The notes under the pieces: generated by a model
Database searches by the model: none
Seen by the model: only the letters and a program-made list of their open reading frames with translations
Told to the model about the DNA's origin: nothing
Translations under genes and position numbers: made by a program
Part shown: positions 34,198-45,774 of the stretch, piece by piece
How positions within the stretch are numbered: position 1 is the stretch's first letter
Layout: each line of letters opens with the position of its first letter
Assembly (NCBI GenBank): GCA_036186865.1
Contig: AP025046.1
Location: 32,436,906 to 32,500,905, forward strand
Reading direction: 5' to 3'
Origin: Eustoma russellianum
Lineage: Eukaryota > Streptophyta > Magnoliopsida > Gentianales > Gentianaceae
DNA: 64,000 bases

Positions 34198-34702
34198 GTT
34201 CACTTGTGATAGAAACCCAACCTTGTCTAGCATACCACTAGCCAAAGGTTCAATGGGTAACAACAAGTCACAAAGTGAGGTATTAAAGCACTACGATTGA
34301 TCTTTAAAGAATCAAGCCGCACGACATTGATCTTTAAAAAATTGGAATGTTAGTGTTAAAGGAGGGTGAGTGTTAAAACACTCTTAATGACGAGTTAAGA
34401 GGATTTATCTTAATTGTCACCTATATGAACATAGGAAGTGGTGCCGCTTCGACAAGCAATGATCTTGAAATATTCATGAATACTAGGGGTAGCACAAGGC
34501 CATAAAGTGCGGTTTAAAATGGACTTCGGTTGAGAGTGTGGTTTCATGTGTATAATGTTTCCGGTTCTAACACATAGGAATCTGATTCAAGGCTTTTAGC
34601 TATCATGATTTCGTTAGATCTTTGAAATGTTATACTAATAAGAGGTTCAAATCGAAAGATACTTCTTAAATGCATGAAATGTCATAAGTTGCTTTACAAA
34701 CT

Positions 34703-34713
34703 AAGTGGGGGAT
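34703..34713 (+). promoter_or_regulatory. Element C polypurine tract
   Basis: AAGTGGGGGAT immediately precedes the 3' LTR and is the expected plus-strand primer. Confidence 0.85.
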
Positions 34714-35422
34714 TGTTATAATAGTTTGTAAAAGCAAGCAATGGAATGAAGAGTGTGTGTTTTGAGATCAAAGATGGAGGTGAAATGGTGTTGGAATAAG
34801 CAAGAATAGCTTGACTCATGACTTGGATCGATCCATGTATCAAATGGATAGATCTATGTGGCTTGAAAATGAAGTTGAGTATTCTGCCGGACATCGATCG
34901 ATGTGTCCTGGATACAGAGACTGATGTGTGACTGGGGACATCGGTCGACGTGTCCAGAGTGCAGGGTTCGATGTTGAACTGAGGACATCGATCGATCACA
35001 TCGATCGATCGATGTCCTGACAGATGTGACTTTTCATGGAAATTCACATCTTTTTGCACCAAGAGACATGCCTAATCACCATGCAACCACCTCCAACATC
35101 TTCTAGGAGTTTAAGAGCCTATAAATAGGCTATTAACACCCATTTTGAAGATTAATCTTGCATCCTATAACACACAAGCATATAACTTTCTTCTTCCATC
35201 TCCAAAACACTTTTGCTTTAGAAAGTTCATTGTTTTCTCTATTCTACTTGCTGAGAATAAGAGATAGTTGGCTGTTGTATCCTAGGAGGAAGTTTGCCTA
35301 TAACCCTGCAGCATTTAGTGGGGGCAAATATTCCTTACGGAAAGTGTGTTCTGCACGCCTCAAGTCAATTTTATTCTTTGTTTGCTTTTTTCTTGTTGTC
35401 TTGCTTCCTTATTTTCATAACA
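34714..35422 (+). repeat. Element C 3' LTR
   Basis: 709 bases, co-linear with the 5' LTR. It includes the TATA palindrome (TATAAAT at 35120-35126), the ATCGATCG array and the CAAATATTCCTTACG segment (about 35325-35339). The TSD ATATT follows. Confidence 0.93.
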
Positions 35423-35503
35423 ATATTTGCTTCTCAAATACAAGCACGCTCAAAGTGTCCGACATGTAGGCGTAAATTCAATGCAGATGGGGAGGGATGT
35501 GAC

Positions 35504-36986
35504 CAGGGGCGGAGGGAAGGGGGGGGCCTGGGGGGGCACGTGCCCCCCCAACGTCGACGAAGAAAATCCTATAGATAGGTAAGTGCAGTTGTATTTTTGG
35601 CCATTCAGTTCAAAGTGTGCCCCCTGCTTGACAGAAAACTAACTCTCTGTTACATGATCACATAATGTTTAATTCTCTGCTAAGTGACTAAATTGTGTCT
35701 ACAACTTACCAAAATACGGATATCCAAAATGTACATCGGGTTTGATTGATAAGATGGACTCTTTTGAATTTGTATTTGTTAGAAAGTTTATGTTGAAAAT
35801 TTTAAGAATGACAAGTACATTTTCTAAGATTCTACAAGTGAGATCAAAACATAGGATGTGCTCTTAATATGATCAACGGGGTAAAAAAGAGCTTACAAGA
35901 ATATAGAGAGGTTGGTAAGGATAATTTGTTGAAAGAAGTCTTTGAATTTTGTGAAATACATGAAATTGATGTGTCTAATATGGAGGATTTTGTCATTGAC
36001 TGGTCTAGAAAAAAGCGTAAAGGTAGTGAACGATGACATACTTTCATCATTTTCGTGCGAAAATCTTCATAAAGGTAATTCATTTATCTTTATTGTGTTG
36101 ATACATATGACATGGATGATTAATTTGTCTCTATCGCAATTAATTTTTATTCATATAAATTCTTAGGTGCTTGAAATTATTGCTATGGAAATGGATGAAC
36201 ACTTCACATAGGCAAACACGAATTTACTTAGATGAATAATGTGTCTTGATCCTTCAAAATTCTTTTGCGAACTTTGATCATGGTCAATTATTGCATCTTG
36301 TTGAGTTATATCCAGATGACTTTATTTCCTTGGAACGAATGGAGCTTGACCATCAACTTGACAATTACATTGTCGATATGAAATCAAATGAAGTATTCTA
36401 TAGTATAAATAATTTTGGAGATCTTGCAAAGAATATGGTGGAGAAAATTATTACAATTATTTTCTTTTAGTATATCGACTTATCGAGTTAGTATTGACCT
36501 TACCCGTTGCAACGACTAGTATTGAAAGAACTTTTTCTGCAATGAATATCGTCAAGACTGATCTACGCAACCGGTTGGGGGATGACATACTGTCGGATTG
36601 TTTATTATGTTACTTTGAGCAGAAATTTTTGGCATAATTGAATATGAAGATATTATGCAACGATTTCAATCAATGTCATCTCGAAGAACCTTTTTGCATC
36701 CCTTGGCAACTCCTTTTCGTCCTACAATAGGCAAATAAAATGTATGTATTGATGTATATTACTATATTCATTTAATAATTATGATACGCATATTGTTTGT
36801 TGTGTATTGTTTATTTTTTTGTACATTGCTTGGTAGATGTGTTTTCTTTCACGTATTTTATGTTATAATACAAAAATATGTCTAGAAGATTTTAGCGGTT
36901 TTCCCGGTCCGAAACAGTAACCGGTGGTATTCCTGTGGCGAAGCCTGTCGTGCCCCCCCAAGAAGGGACTCCTGGCTCCGCCACTG
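35504..36986. mobile_element. Non-autonomous hAT DNA transposon
   Basis: Ends CAGGGGCGGAG (35504) and CTCCGCCACTG (36986) are imperfect terminal inverted repeats, flanked by a perfect 8-bp duplication GATGTGAC (35496-35503 and 36987-36994), the hAT hallmark. At 1.48 kb it is too short for a full transposase, but it keeps transposase fragments. A subterminal palindrome at 35529-35550 has seven G, CACGTG, then seven C. It lies in the same non-coding segment that element C entered. Confidence 0.92.
35880..36640 (+). pseudogene. Remnant hAT transposase (ZMYM/TTF-type family)
   Basis: hAT transposases cut and paste the element. Fragments are SLQEYREVGKDNLLKEVFEFCEIHEIDV (about 35888-35970), then LVELYPDDFISLERMELDHQLDNYI (near 36300-36375). 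The C-terminal dimerisation block is VLTLPVATTSIERTFSAMNIVKT (near 36490-36560), followed by LSDCLLCYFEQKFL. The N-terminal zinc finger and most of the RNase H-like catalytic core are deleted, and stops separate the fragments. Confidence 0.8.
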
Positions 36987-36994
36987 GATGTGAC

Positions 36995-37929
36995 TGCATG
37001 TGTAAACGATTTGAGTCGAGTCAAACAATTTCTTACTAAGTCGAACATATTAAAAATAAATTTCACATGTTTGAATTGAGTTCGAACCAATTTTAGATGT
37101 ATTCAAGCTCATTTCAAATATACTTGATTATCTTCGAATATTCAAGCATCTCCATCAAGCTCGATTAAAAATAACGATAAATACACAAAAAAACATACTT
37201 TAAAATGCTATACTAAATGTACAATGAAGATTAAGAAGATACATTTTATGTTATGCTTAATAGGACACATGAGCATTTTGAATCAAGAACTATAATACTC
37301 GAGTTTGACTCGCATTTTTAAATAAGTTAGGTCGAATTTGACTCAATTCTTTTATGTTCAATTGAACAAGTCATTTATCAATCGAATACTAAGCGGCTCA
37401 TGAGTGCTTGGTTCATTGGTAGTCCTACATGTGACGAAGCTGGGTGAGATGGGAGGGAGAAGTGGGGGGGCCAGTTGAGATGGGAAGAGGTGGTGAGGTT
37501 AGGGTCTGGACGAGTTCGGGAGCGAGGTGGCTGGAGGGCTGGCTGAGACGAGGGTATAATGATTAACAAACACATAGTACTTATTTAAGACCATTAATGG
37601 TGTTTTTATTTTAGTTAATAAACATTTAAAGTCTAAAGTTTGTAAAAGGGAAAACACAAAAGATTTAAAAAGGTAATGGTTTCTAGAATCTGTAATAAAC
37701 TTCTCAGGCCTTGAATAATTATAGTTAAAACTTATATTATCTTTCAGTCGTTAAACTCAAAACATTGTCTTGGTCAAACTCCTACAACTTGTGAGTCTAA
37801 AATGTAAATATTATAAAGGTTTCCAATAATAAATAAGTTAGAACGTCGCATCTAAATTTATTTATGATAGGGTGATATTAGCACCGAATAATCATATTTC
37901 CGTAATATATAAACGTGTACGGATGCAAC
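36995..37929. other. Non-coding stretch between the hAT and element H
   Basis: AT-rich sequence with scattered TCGAGT/ACTCGA words (about 37010-37350) like the relics common in plant intergenic DNA, and a G-rich patch at 37440-37550. I see no gene. A short minus-strand frame at 37378-37575 is proline/serine-rich low complexity. Confidence 0.5.
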
Positions 37930-39232
37930 TGTTGGAGAAAATTGGAAGAAATGAGACAAGTTGCAAAATGTGGTTAGCAGTATACTTTGAGTTGAGTTAT
38001 AATTAGTTTAGTGATGAGTGGAAACTAATGATCCTTAATTATCGACGTAATGAGTATATAACTTTAGTCTTTTGAATCACTCAATTACGATACCGGATAA
38101 ATGAGAAATTAATGATCAAAGTAGGAGAAAATCAGCTCAGCTCGGCCCTTGCCTGACCATGGGCTCGGTTGCAGACTGTGAGCTGTGAGCCTGATGGGCT
38201 CAGGCTGTAGACTGTAGGTCGGGTCCTGCAGGCAGCTGGTCGGATCCTATCAGCTAAGAAGGAAGTTTGTTCAAGTTTAAACTTCTCCAGGTTGTTGGGA
38301 TCGACTAAGGTTAAGTTTTGAAAAGTTGTTGAGCTTTAACCGTGCTGAGCTGATCTGAAGTTGTTATGATCTGAAGGCTCACATTGAACAGTTATCGAAT
38401 CCGACGACTATGGATAGACCTGATGTGGTTATCTGATCCAATAGTTCAGGTCAAGCAGGTATCTGATCCTACGGCTGTGGTTGAATTGGCTGCAACAAAC
38501 TGACCTTAGATTTTTCCTATAAATAGAGGTCGAGCTGACCTCTGTGGTCACTCAGAAAAAGTCCAAAAGAATGTCTTCTTCTTCCTCTTTCTCTGCAATC
38601 TCATTCTTTGCATAATCATCCTTCTTCATACACAAACATCCTCTGCATTTCAATTCATCCAAGAAGTCAGGACATCTTACAGGCTCGTTGAGTTTATATG
38701 TCGCAGTGCCACTCGTCTGAGCTGATTCCGCTGTATCCTTGGAGACGATTGCTTTCTGTGGTTTGACACAGTATACCGGAGCAATACATCTTAAGAACAG
38801 AGTCCTAGACTCACCTCAGATTTTTGCTCAGCCGAGCTGTTGAGTTGTTGCCGAGCTAAGATCTGCTATGTGCTGATCTCGGCTAATCGAGTGATAGTGC
38901 TGCACTATTTTTATGTAGTGTTTTCGAGCAGAGCTCTTCTAAATGCTAAGCTCGGCTGTTTGGCTGAGAGCATTCGTTGTTCTGCAGCACTGTCATGCTG
39001 AGCTCTGTTGGTGTGTGAGCTTGGCTGAAGCGGCTGATAGCACATGTTCTGCTGTGCTGAGGTCAGCAGGTCGGTCATCTGTCCATAACGCAAATTCGAT
39101 TACTCTGCCTGGATTGATCTGATCCGACTGATCGATCCGACCTGAGATGAGCTCGGCAGGTCGACCGTTGCTTTATTTCACAAGCACACACTGCACAGAA
39201 GTCAATTTTGTCTGACATGAATTATTCCAACA
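37930..39232 (+). repeat. Element H: Ty1/copia 5' LTR
   Basis: About 1.3 kb from TGTTGGAGAAAATTGG to GAATTATTCCAACA; the ends form TGTTGGA/TTCCAACA inverted repeats. A TATA box (TATAAATAG, 38518-38526) is followed by a CT-rich leader. The LTR is dense in AGCTCGGC/GCCGAGCT words (38140-38165, 38820-38990, 39140-39170). No canonical iMet PBS follows; the next bases are AGATTAAGACGTAATCG. The 3' LTR is not in the window. Confidence 0.65.
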
Positions 39233-39304
39233 AGATTAAGACGTAATCGTATATTCATTCTATACTGATTCTCGTTTGTTTCTGACAATCTTACATAAAC
39301 TAAA

Positions 39305-39567
39305 ATGGAGAGCGCATGCTCAAGCTCTGTTCAAGGCGCTAACGTACAGAGTGCTGCTCCTATGGCACCAAGTGCGGGGGTGCCAATGGCTGCTCCTCCT
39401 GCACAGGGTCCTGCGGTGGCCCAAGTGGAGAAACCGGAGAAGTTCAGTGAAAGCTTCTTCAAGTGATGGTAGCAGAAGATGCTGCTCTTCCTGGCTGCCA
39501 TAGGGTTGGACAAGCTGTTGACTGAGGACCCACCTGTGGTGGATCCTGTGGAGGACTATCTCAGACC
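39305..39567 (+). pseudogene. Element H gag, N-terminal stub
   Basis: ATG at 39305 gives MESACSSSVQGANVQSA, a low-complexity Ala/Pro stretch, then VEKPEKFSESFFK-stop-WQQKMLLFLAAIGLDKLLTEDPP. This matches the copia gag block KPEKFxGxxFxRWQQKM. One TGA replaces the arginine usual in RWQQKM. The frame is cut by the F LTR at 39568. The rest of H must lie right of the window beyond F, G, I and J. Confidence 0.75.
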
Positions 39568-42280
39568 TGTATAACACCACTAGAAGGGGGTTGAAAGTGA
39601 ATGCGGAAAAATTGGTTTTTAAAACTTTTTGTTACCAATTACTCACTTTTGAAAACAGATTTTTTTTTCAGATCCTATTTGTGATTAACTGAATGATCAG
39701 GTTGTAGACCTTAAAAATCGTAAAATTTGGTGAAAATATACTCTGAGATGTTATCTATTTGTTATAATAATTTTAGATTAAAATCAAAGCGTAAGACATT
39801 GGAAAAAATGTTTTTACCTGGACTCTGTCAATCTGCCAAAAACTGTTCCTTAAAATAAAAATTAATTCATGTACAATGACAACTCTAAATACTCTGAAAA
39901 TTTTATGTAATGACTCTTAAGATGTATACTTAAAAGATTTGAAACAACATTTCAAAATTCTTTTGGCATGTATATTAACCACGTTGATGTTCTAAACCTT
40001 TACAGATATGAAAATCAGATTGCACAAGTCTCAGAACTATGAACGTCTGGATGACTTATACTTATCCAAATTCAATGAAACTTGTCTCAAATGAAACCTA
40101 AGACCTTTTTCTATGTTTTTGCAAAGTTTGATGATTTTTGAAAAACGTTTGCTGTTTTTACTGTAGCTATGAAAACGATACAAAAACAGAAACTGAAAGT
40201 AAAAGTGCTGAAAAGTAAGAACACCGAGATTTTTATACTGGTTCGTCAAATCGACCTACTCCAGCCTTCGAGGAAACCTTCCTTGGTATTTACCAAACAC
40301 CAAAAACACCTTAAGACAAAGATGACTGGAGTTATATACCAACTCCTTGAATATCCGTCCTTCTTACTAAGAACAACACAAACAACCAACAAAAATACCA
40401 CCACCGCACTAATGAAGGTTTGATCACACCTTGATCATCTTTGTACAAGAATGGGATGTATATAGGTGGTAAAAAAGCCAAAGACTATATAGATTTTGGA
40501 ATATAAGTATAATAGGCTTGAGGCTATGTGCAAGATAAGAACATAGGAGAAGAAGAAAAGTCTTGCTTTATACTTGCTTGAATATGAAAATATGTCTTGC
40601 TTTGTCTTGAACTTCTTGCTCCCTTTTACAGGTGTGAGGCACGCCCCATATAGCTGATTTCTCCCTTGAAGATTGTCTTGAATACCATTAGAAGATACCT
40701 TGTATAGCTTTGTGACACACCTTTGCTTACTTGACGAAATGTGATTGGACAAACGATGTGTCTTCACCTTTTTGTCACTCTATGATAGGGCCTTCATTTT
40801 TCCACATTGACACACATAATATGACCTGGAATTTAGTCATAAAAAATCTGAAAACATGTAAAAATTCAAATGTGTTAATTGTAAATCAATCATAATGTGA
40901 TTGCCCCTCATTTTTGGAATGATTTTGAAGATAAAGCTAGTAAAAATTCGGCCACTATAAGCATGTGCTAAAAACTTCAGCATGTGTTTGAATTTGAATC
41001 CTTTTCTTGTGTCATTTGGTCTTCTTCAATGTAACCAATCATTTGTGGGTCATCCTCCACTAATCAAAGTGTCAAACAAGCTTCACCTAGGCTCCACATA
41101 GGCTCAAATAGGCGTCCATAAGCTCAGCTCCAAGTGCTGAAATTATTTTTGAAATTTTGACACATAATGGTAATATCTTCACATATATGGTAAATTTCAA
41201 TCATCACTCAAATTGTTTTTCTAGAATACTCAAATATGTCTTAGGTGTGTCAAATGTGTCTAGATACATGTCAAACCAAGATAAAGAAAATGTTCCATTC
41301 AAGACATGTAAAAAAACGAATTTTCGACTTCCGTCGATTACGCGATTTTTCTCCAATTAGTCTCAAACCTCTTAGACATGTAAAGTTTGTTACGTAACAT
41401 ATAATATACATATGATGATGTGTAATTTCATCTCCAAAAACTGAAGTGAGTTTCAGCCATGTGTTGATAAAATTTGAATTTGAATTTCCAACAAATCAAG
41501 GCAAATGGTAGGTAATGGATATGTTTGAATATGGTATGAATTTGGGGCTAAAATGGACATATGGTGCACGAAATTTTTGAGCATTTGGAGTGTATATAGG
41601 CTGTCCATGTTTGTATGATAAGTATGTGACATGTCGGTGACGGTTCGGTAGTCATCCGATATGGCAATTTTTGGTTTATGGACTTGTGACATGTCGGTAT
41701 AATTTTGGTAACTTGATGACATGTAATGTATAACATGGAACCTGTATATCCTCAAAAAGATGATGTGTATATGGTACCTTGATATTGACATACGTCTATG
41801 ATGTGTCTATGATGTGTCGATGAAACATCGGGATAGAAATATATAGTTCGTCGTTATAAAAAAATATGTATATATATATATATGTGTGTGTGTGTGGTGT
41901 GTGTGTGTGTATGGCCGTGTGTATGAGTGTGGAGAGGAACTTTCTATTCCAAATTTGTTGCCAAATAAGTATCTTCAAATATGTCTCCTTAAGTACTTTA
42001 TTTAATGAACTAGTGTAGTTCATCTCCTTAAGCACTTCATTAAATGAACTAGTTTATTTCATTTAACATGGCACCTGAAATTAGTATAAACACAACAAAT
42101 TTTGTCATATGATATAAGTCTTAACTCTTCATGGCACGTTAGTACGACAATAATATATGTAAACATATAAAGCATATCTATCACGTACGTATGTCAAGTA
42201 ACAGTTAAATCATGCATTTCGAAAACATGTAATATTTAAATCATGCATTTTCAAATCACTCAAACCCCGGTTTCTCAACA
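39568..42280 (-). repeat. Element F 3' LTR
   Basis: 2713 bases; the minus strand starts TGTTGAGAAACCGGGG. It contains a TA/TG microsatellite at 41866-41911 and several GCATGTG/CATGTC words. No second copy is in the window. Confidence 0.8.
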
Positions 42281-42460
42281 ATCTTCCCTTTTTGATGATT
42301 TGCACACTAACCTCTATTCATGATTTAAATGTGATCGTCCCACTACAATTATGCATAAATTTTTTAAATTCATTTCGTGCTCCCCTTTAAATCAATCTCT
42401 TTCGTGCTCCCTCTTAAATCAATCTCTCTCCCCCTTAAATCATGATCTCTCTCCCTTTAT
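42281..42460 (-). promoter_or_regulatory. Multiple polypurine tracts of element F
   Basis: Minus-strand tracts lie at 42281-42297 (AAAAAGGGAAGAT, next to the LTR), about 42380-42390, 42407-42414, 42427-42434 and 42450-42458, with repeated GATTTAAGGGGGAGAGAGAT-like units. This is the same arrangement as in element B. Confidence 0.8.
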
Positions 42461-42482
42461 TTTGTAAATCATATCAAAAGTA

Positions 42483-43505
42483 TTAGTAGCTATGGAAAGA
42501 AAGAGCAATTTTTAACATATCAACAGAAATCATGCCTAACTTAGAATGTGAATTTTGATACGTGGCTTGATTAAGTGCTTTTGTGAATATGTCGGCTACT
42601 TGTGCTTCAGTACGAACGTGTTCTATAATAATATCACCACTATTTACATGATCGTGAAGAAAATGATATCTTACGTCTATATGTTTTGCATTAGAATGTA
42701 AAACAGGATTCTTAGACAAATTAATAGCACTCATACTATCATAGTATATGTGAATTCGTTTTACAGCTATACCAAAGTCCGAGATTTGTTGTTTTAGCCA
42801 TAATAGTTGTGTGTAGCAAAGACTAAGGGCCATGTATTTCGCTTCAGTGGTGGATAATGCTACACTAGCTTGCTTTTTCGAAAACCATGACATTAATAAA
42901 TTATCAATGAATTGACATGTACCACTTGTGCTTTTTCTATCTATTTTACATCCACCATAATCCGCATCAGTATAGGCATGCAAGTTAAATTCACAATTTT
43001 TATCATACCAAAGTCCTAACATGGGAGTGTGTTTAATGTACCAAAATATCCTTACAGTGTTAAAGTGTGAGACTTTAGGAATGCTTTGAAAACGAGCACA
43101 CATACAAGCACTAAACATGATATCGAGTCTACTTGCAGTAAGATAAATCAAAGAACCAATCATAGATCTATACAATCCATTATCAAAGTCTTTTCTATTT
43201 TCATCTTTATCAAGTTTTGTGGTTGCACTCATAGGGGTGGTAGATGGTTTCAAATTTTCAAAATTGAACTTATTAATTATGTCGTTTATGTATTTACTTG
43301 ACTTGTGTGTATTCATTTACTAGTTTGCTTAATTTGCAAGCCAAGAAAATAATTTAGTTCACCTACCATAGACATCTCAAACTCAGATTTCATGCGAGTT
43401 TCAAATTCTTCTACTAACTTATGACATGTAGATCCAAAAACAATCATTAATATAAATTTGAATAATAAGAAAATCCAATTTTTCTTACTTCAAGAATAAC
43501 GTACT
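42483..43505 (-). pseudogene. Element F RT end and RNase H
   Basis: The region 43505-43320 encodes QIYIND, then a frame change, FGSTCHKLVEEFETRMKSEFEMSMVGELNYFLGLQIKQ. The catalytic YVDD is degraded to YIND. The open frame 43316-42483 (277 residues) holds IINKFNFENLKPSTTPM, YRSMIGSLIYLTASR, LHAYTDADYGGCKIDRKSTSG, ASVALSTTEAKYMALSLC and YYDSMSAINLSKNPVLHSNAKHIDVRYHFLHDHV, a complete copia RNase H ending at LSFHSY. Integration of G removed everything upstream from view. Confidence 0.9.
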
Positions 43506-44339
43506 ATATTGTTAGTGTTTGTGCCCTAGGCCATGATTTGGATATTTATGTTATACATTTATTATTAATACAAGAGGTTTTATTATCATTATTGTTGGTT
43601 AGTATGTTACACAATTTTGATATATGTCCCTGATTCATTATTGTTATAGAGATAAAATAATTTATAATCAGTATGAGTATGGATTTGATAATCATGAGAT
43701 GATTATGTGTATGGTGATACAAATCAATTTCATAGATACTTGTTAGAGAACAGTGTATTGGATAGACCCATCATGAGATTACTACATGGATTAGCGTCAT
43801 AAGTAAATCTTATGATAGTCGTGTTTTAATCCTTTGACTTGAGATTGTCATAGTTTCCAACATAAGGACTATTATATTTTGACATGATCAAACGTTATCC
43901 TTTACTGGATAATAATAAAGGTCATGATTGAATGTGATAGAAATTATGTAGAGGATATTGAACAATCAAGATAGGATTTGTCCCTCTCTTTTGAGAGAGA
44001 TATCTTTGGGCCCCTCGATTAGTGAGACTGTGAAATGCATGGCCGTGCTCAAATGAATTGATAGTGTGATCAATATCATTTGTTTTATCAGTCTACTTAG
44101 AGATCGAGTAATCATATGTTTGAACAATATAAGTATGACGCTGACCATGACTTATGTTCAAACTAGATATCATGTGACAAAGGGATTAATGCATGTGCTA
44201 TTATTAGGCTAGTTGGACTTTACTCGTATTAATTGGGTAGTCGTAATGTCTTGCTAGAGACCAATTACGACTTGTTGGTTTAATAGAGATTTAATCAACT
44301 GCCAATTAATATGGGCCTATCGGGTCACACACAAGAATG

Positions 44340-44470
44340 CGTATGGCTGAGATTAATAATATTAATAATATTAATATTGGATATTAATTATTATTATTAT
44401 TGTTGTTTTTAATATTAATAATATTAATATTGGATATTAATTATTATTATTATTATTATTATTATTAATT
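44340..44470. repeat. ATT-rich duplication and microsatellite in the G LTR
   Basis: A block of AATATTAATAATATTAATATTGG plus an ATT run occurs twice (about 44355-44402 and 44409-44468), the second with an extended (ATT)n tract. Confidence 0.7.
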
Positions 44471-44534
44471 TCATTTTTTATGGTTATGTGTGTGTGTATA
44501 TATATATGTATATATTGTCCGATAATTATGAGAG

Positions 44535-44592
44535 AATCCATATCTGATATGGATTTTGAATATCCTGACAGAATCCATATCTGATATGGATT
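44535..44592. repeat. Duplicated AATCCATATC/GATATGGATT palindrome in the G LTR
   Basis: Two identical palindromes (44535-44555 and 44572-44592), each with 10-bp arms around one base, lie 37 bases apart. Confidence 0.85.
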
Positions 44593-45496
44593 TTGAGTGG
44601 CATCAACGAAACCGATTAGGACTCGATTTTTAATGTCCATATATGTGTACATATATCTATGCATCTCGTACATAGAGACATACAAAAATACACACGAAAA
44701 ACAACAGAAACCCTAGAGCTGTTTTTGAGAAAAACAGAGTTCTCAGCCACGTCGTTCAAGAGCTAGCACTCGGGGTGGAAGCATTAGTGTGGATACCGAC
44801 AGAGGGTCTGTAGCGTCCCGACCCGGACAGCGGAATCCGAACCGGTACATCCGTCGTAGCTTACTGAGAAGACTACAAGACGTCTCATCTCTCGAATGCA
44901 CATCATCGATGACGTAAGAGAAATAAGTACGGAAACATATCTTGACAATCTAAACCATCAATGCAGTACGTCAAAAGACAATGTGAATACCAACAGAACT
45001 GTATATGGTCGCAGCCATCTAAAACCTCAAATGAATCAAGAAACAGAAATAACAGAAACTATCTAATCAATTCTTTCCTCAAGGTATAGGCATCCCATTC
45101 TGCCCACTCGCCGTCATCCTCAATGAAAATCATATCGTAGCTAGGCTCATCTGCAATGACAAAGGCAGTACCCTTAGCGAAAAACGCTAGCAAGTAACCC
45201 GCTTATAAGACATACGGGATCAACACATGGCAAGACATGAGTAATATATAATTCAAGGGAATTGTGGGGCACATGTCTTGTAAAACTTCCAAATAGATAA
45301 ACGAATCACGTAATAGCAAGTACAGCAAATTGAACGCAATTAACAAATCAATAACAATCAAATACCACACACATCCATACCACATTGACTCACGTGATGC
45401 ATGTCAAAATATGCACTACCCTACACAGTCACAAATGCATGAGCCATTTCTTTTCAAAACCGTGCAATGCATGTCACAATGTCCGGTCTCGTAACC

Positions 45497-45774
45497 CTGT
45501 AACGCACCCCGGCTTATATTTCCATCCCGGTTAACGTTACAGGCTCGTTATGCTCTGTGATGCACCTCGGCTAATATTTTCATCCCGATTAACATTGCAG
45601 ACTCGTAATACTCTGCAATGCACCTCGGCTTATATTTCCATCCTGATTAACATTGCAGAGGACTTTATACCCTGTAACGCACCCCGGCTTATATTTCCAT
45701 CCTGGTTAACGTTACAGTCTTTTGTGCCCTTCAATGCACCCCGGCTTATATTTCCATTCCGGTTAACATTGCAG
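45497..45774. repeat. Five 46-base hairpins with covarying 8-bp arms (element I LTR)
   Basis: Units start at 45497, 45555, 45613, 45672 and 45729 (period 57-59). Arms alternate between CTGTAACG/CGTTACAG (units 1, 4) and CTGCAATG/CATTGCAG (unit 3; near-matches in 2 and 5), around a conserved loop containing CGGCTTATATTTCCAT. Two base pairs change on both sides together. Unit 2 pairs through G-T wobbles. In the other LTR (about 61711-61987) unit 5 pairs perfectly, while units 1 and 4 have decayed. Confidence 0.85.

Larger units (their letters stand above)
29489..35422 (+). mobile_element. Element C: Ty1/copia retrotransposon with a self-complementary primer site
   Basis: A full-length 5.9-kb element with two 709-base LTRs (29489-30197 and 34714-35422), TG...CA ends, a perfect TSD ATATT (29484-29488 and 35423-35427) and a polypurine tract at 34703-34713. 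Gag, protease, integrase, RT and RNase H are present in copia order. I counted about ten LTR differences, so it is fairly young, yet pol has five in-frame stops and frame changes. There is no tRNA-iMet primer site; the PBS position matches the element's own leader instead. Confidence 0.93.
39568..43509 (-). mobile_element. Element F: Sirevirus-type copia element, 3' half
   Basis: A minus-strand element with its 3' LTR at the left (39568-42280), multiple polypurine tracts, RNase H and the end of RT. At 43509/43510 the LTR of G interrupts it; its 5' half must lie beyond the window. It resembles B and A in LTR ends (CACCACTAGAAGGGGG and TTTCTCAACA) and in motifs such as GAACTAGTT. It is inserted in the gag of H. 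Confidence 0.85.
43510..44808 (+). mobile_element. Element G: Ty1/copia-type LTR, part 1
   Basis: It begins TGTTAGTGTTTGTGCCCTAGG, preceded by a candidate TSD TATAT (43505-43509), and continues to 44808, where gypsy element I interrupts it; it resumes at 63563. AAACCCTAGAGCTG and CTCGGGGTGGAAGC near 44700-44780 look like transcribed leader (U5) sequence of a copia LTR. It lies in the RT of F. No coding sequence is present. Confidence 0.65.

Noticed and set aside
39233..39260. Self-priming site in element H, as in C
   Set aside because: I compared the bases after the H LTR with the LTR itself; the best complement is only about seven bases (CGATTAC), compatible with chance.
41866..41911. TA/TG microsatellite as a regulatory element
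   Set aside because: Simple sequence in the F LTR, comparable to tracts in J and G; nothing points to function.
45497..45774. CRISPR-like regular repeats with short spacers
   Set aside because: Units are hairpins inside an LTR, the intervening bases are themselves related, the array is duplicated in the partner LTR, and the context is a plant nuclear genome.
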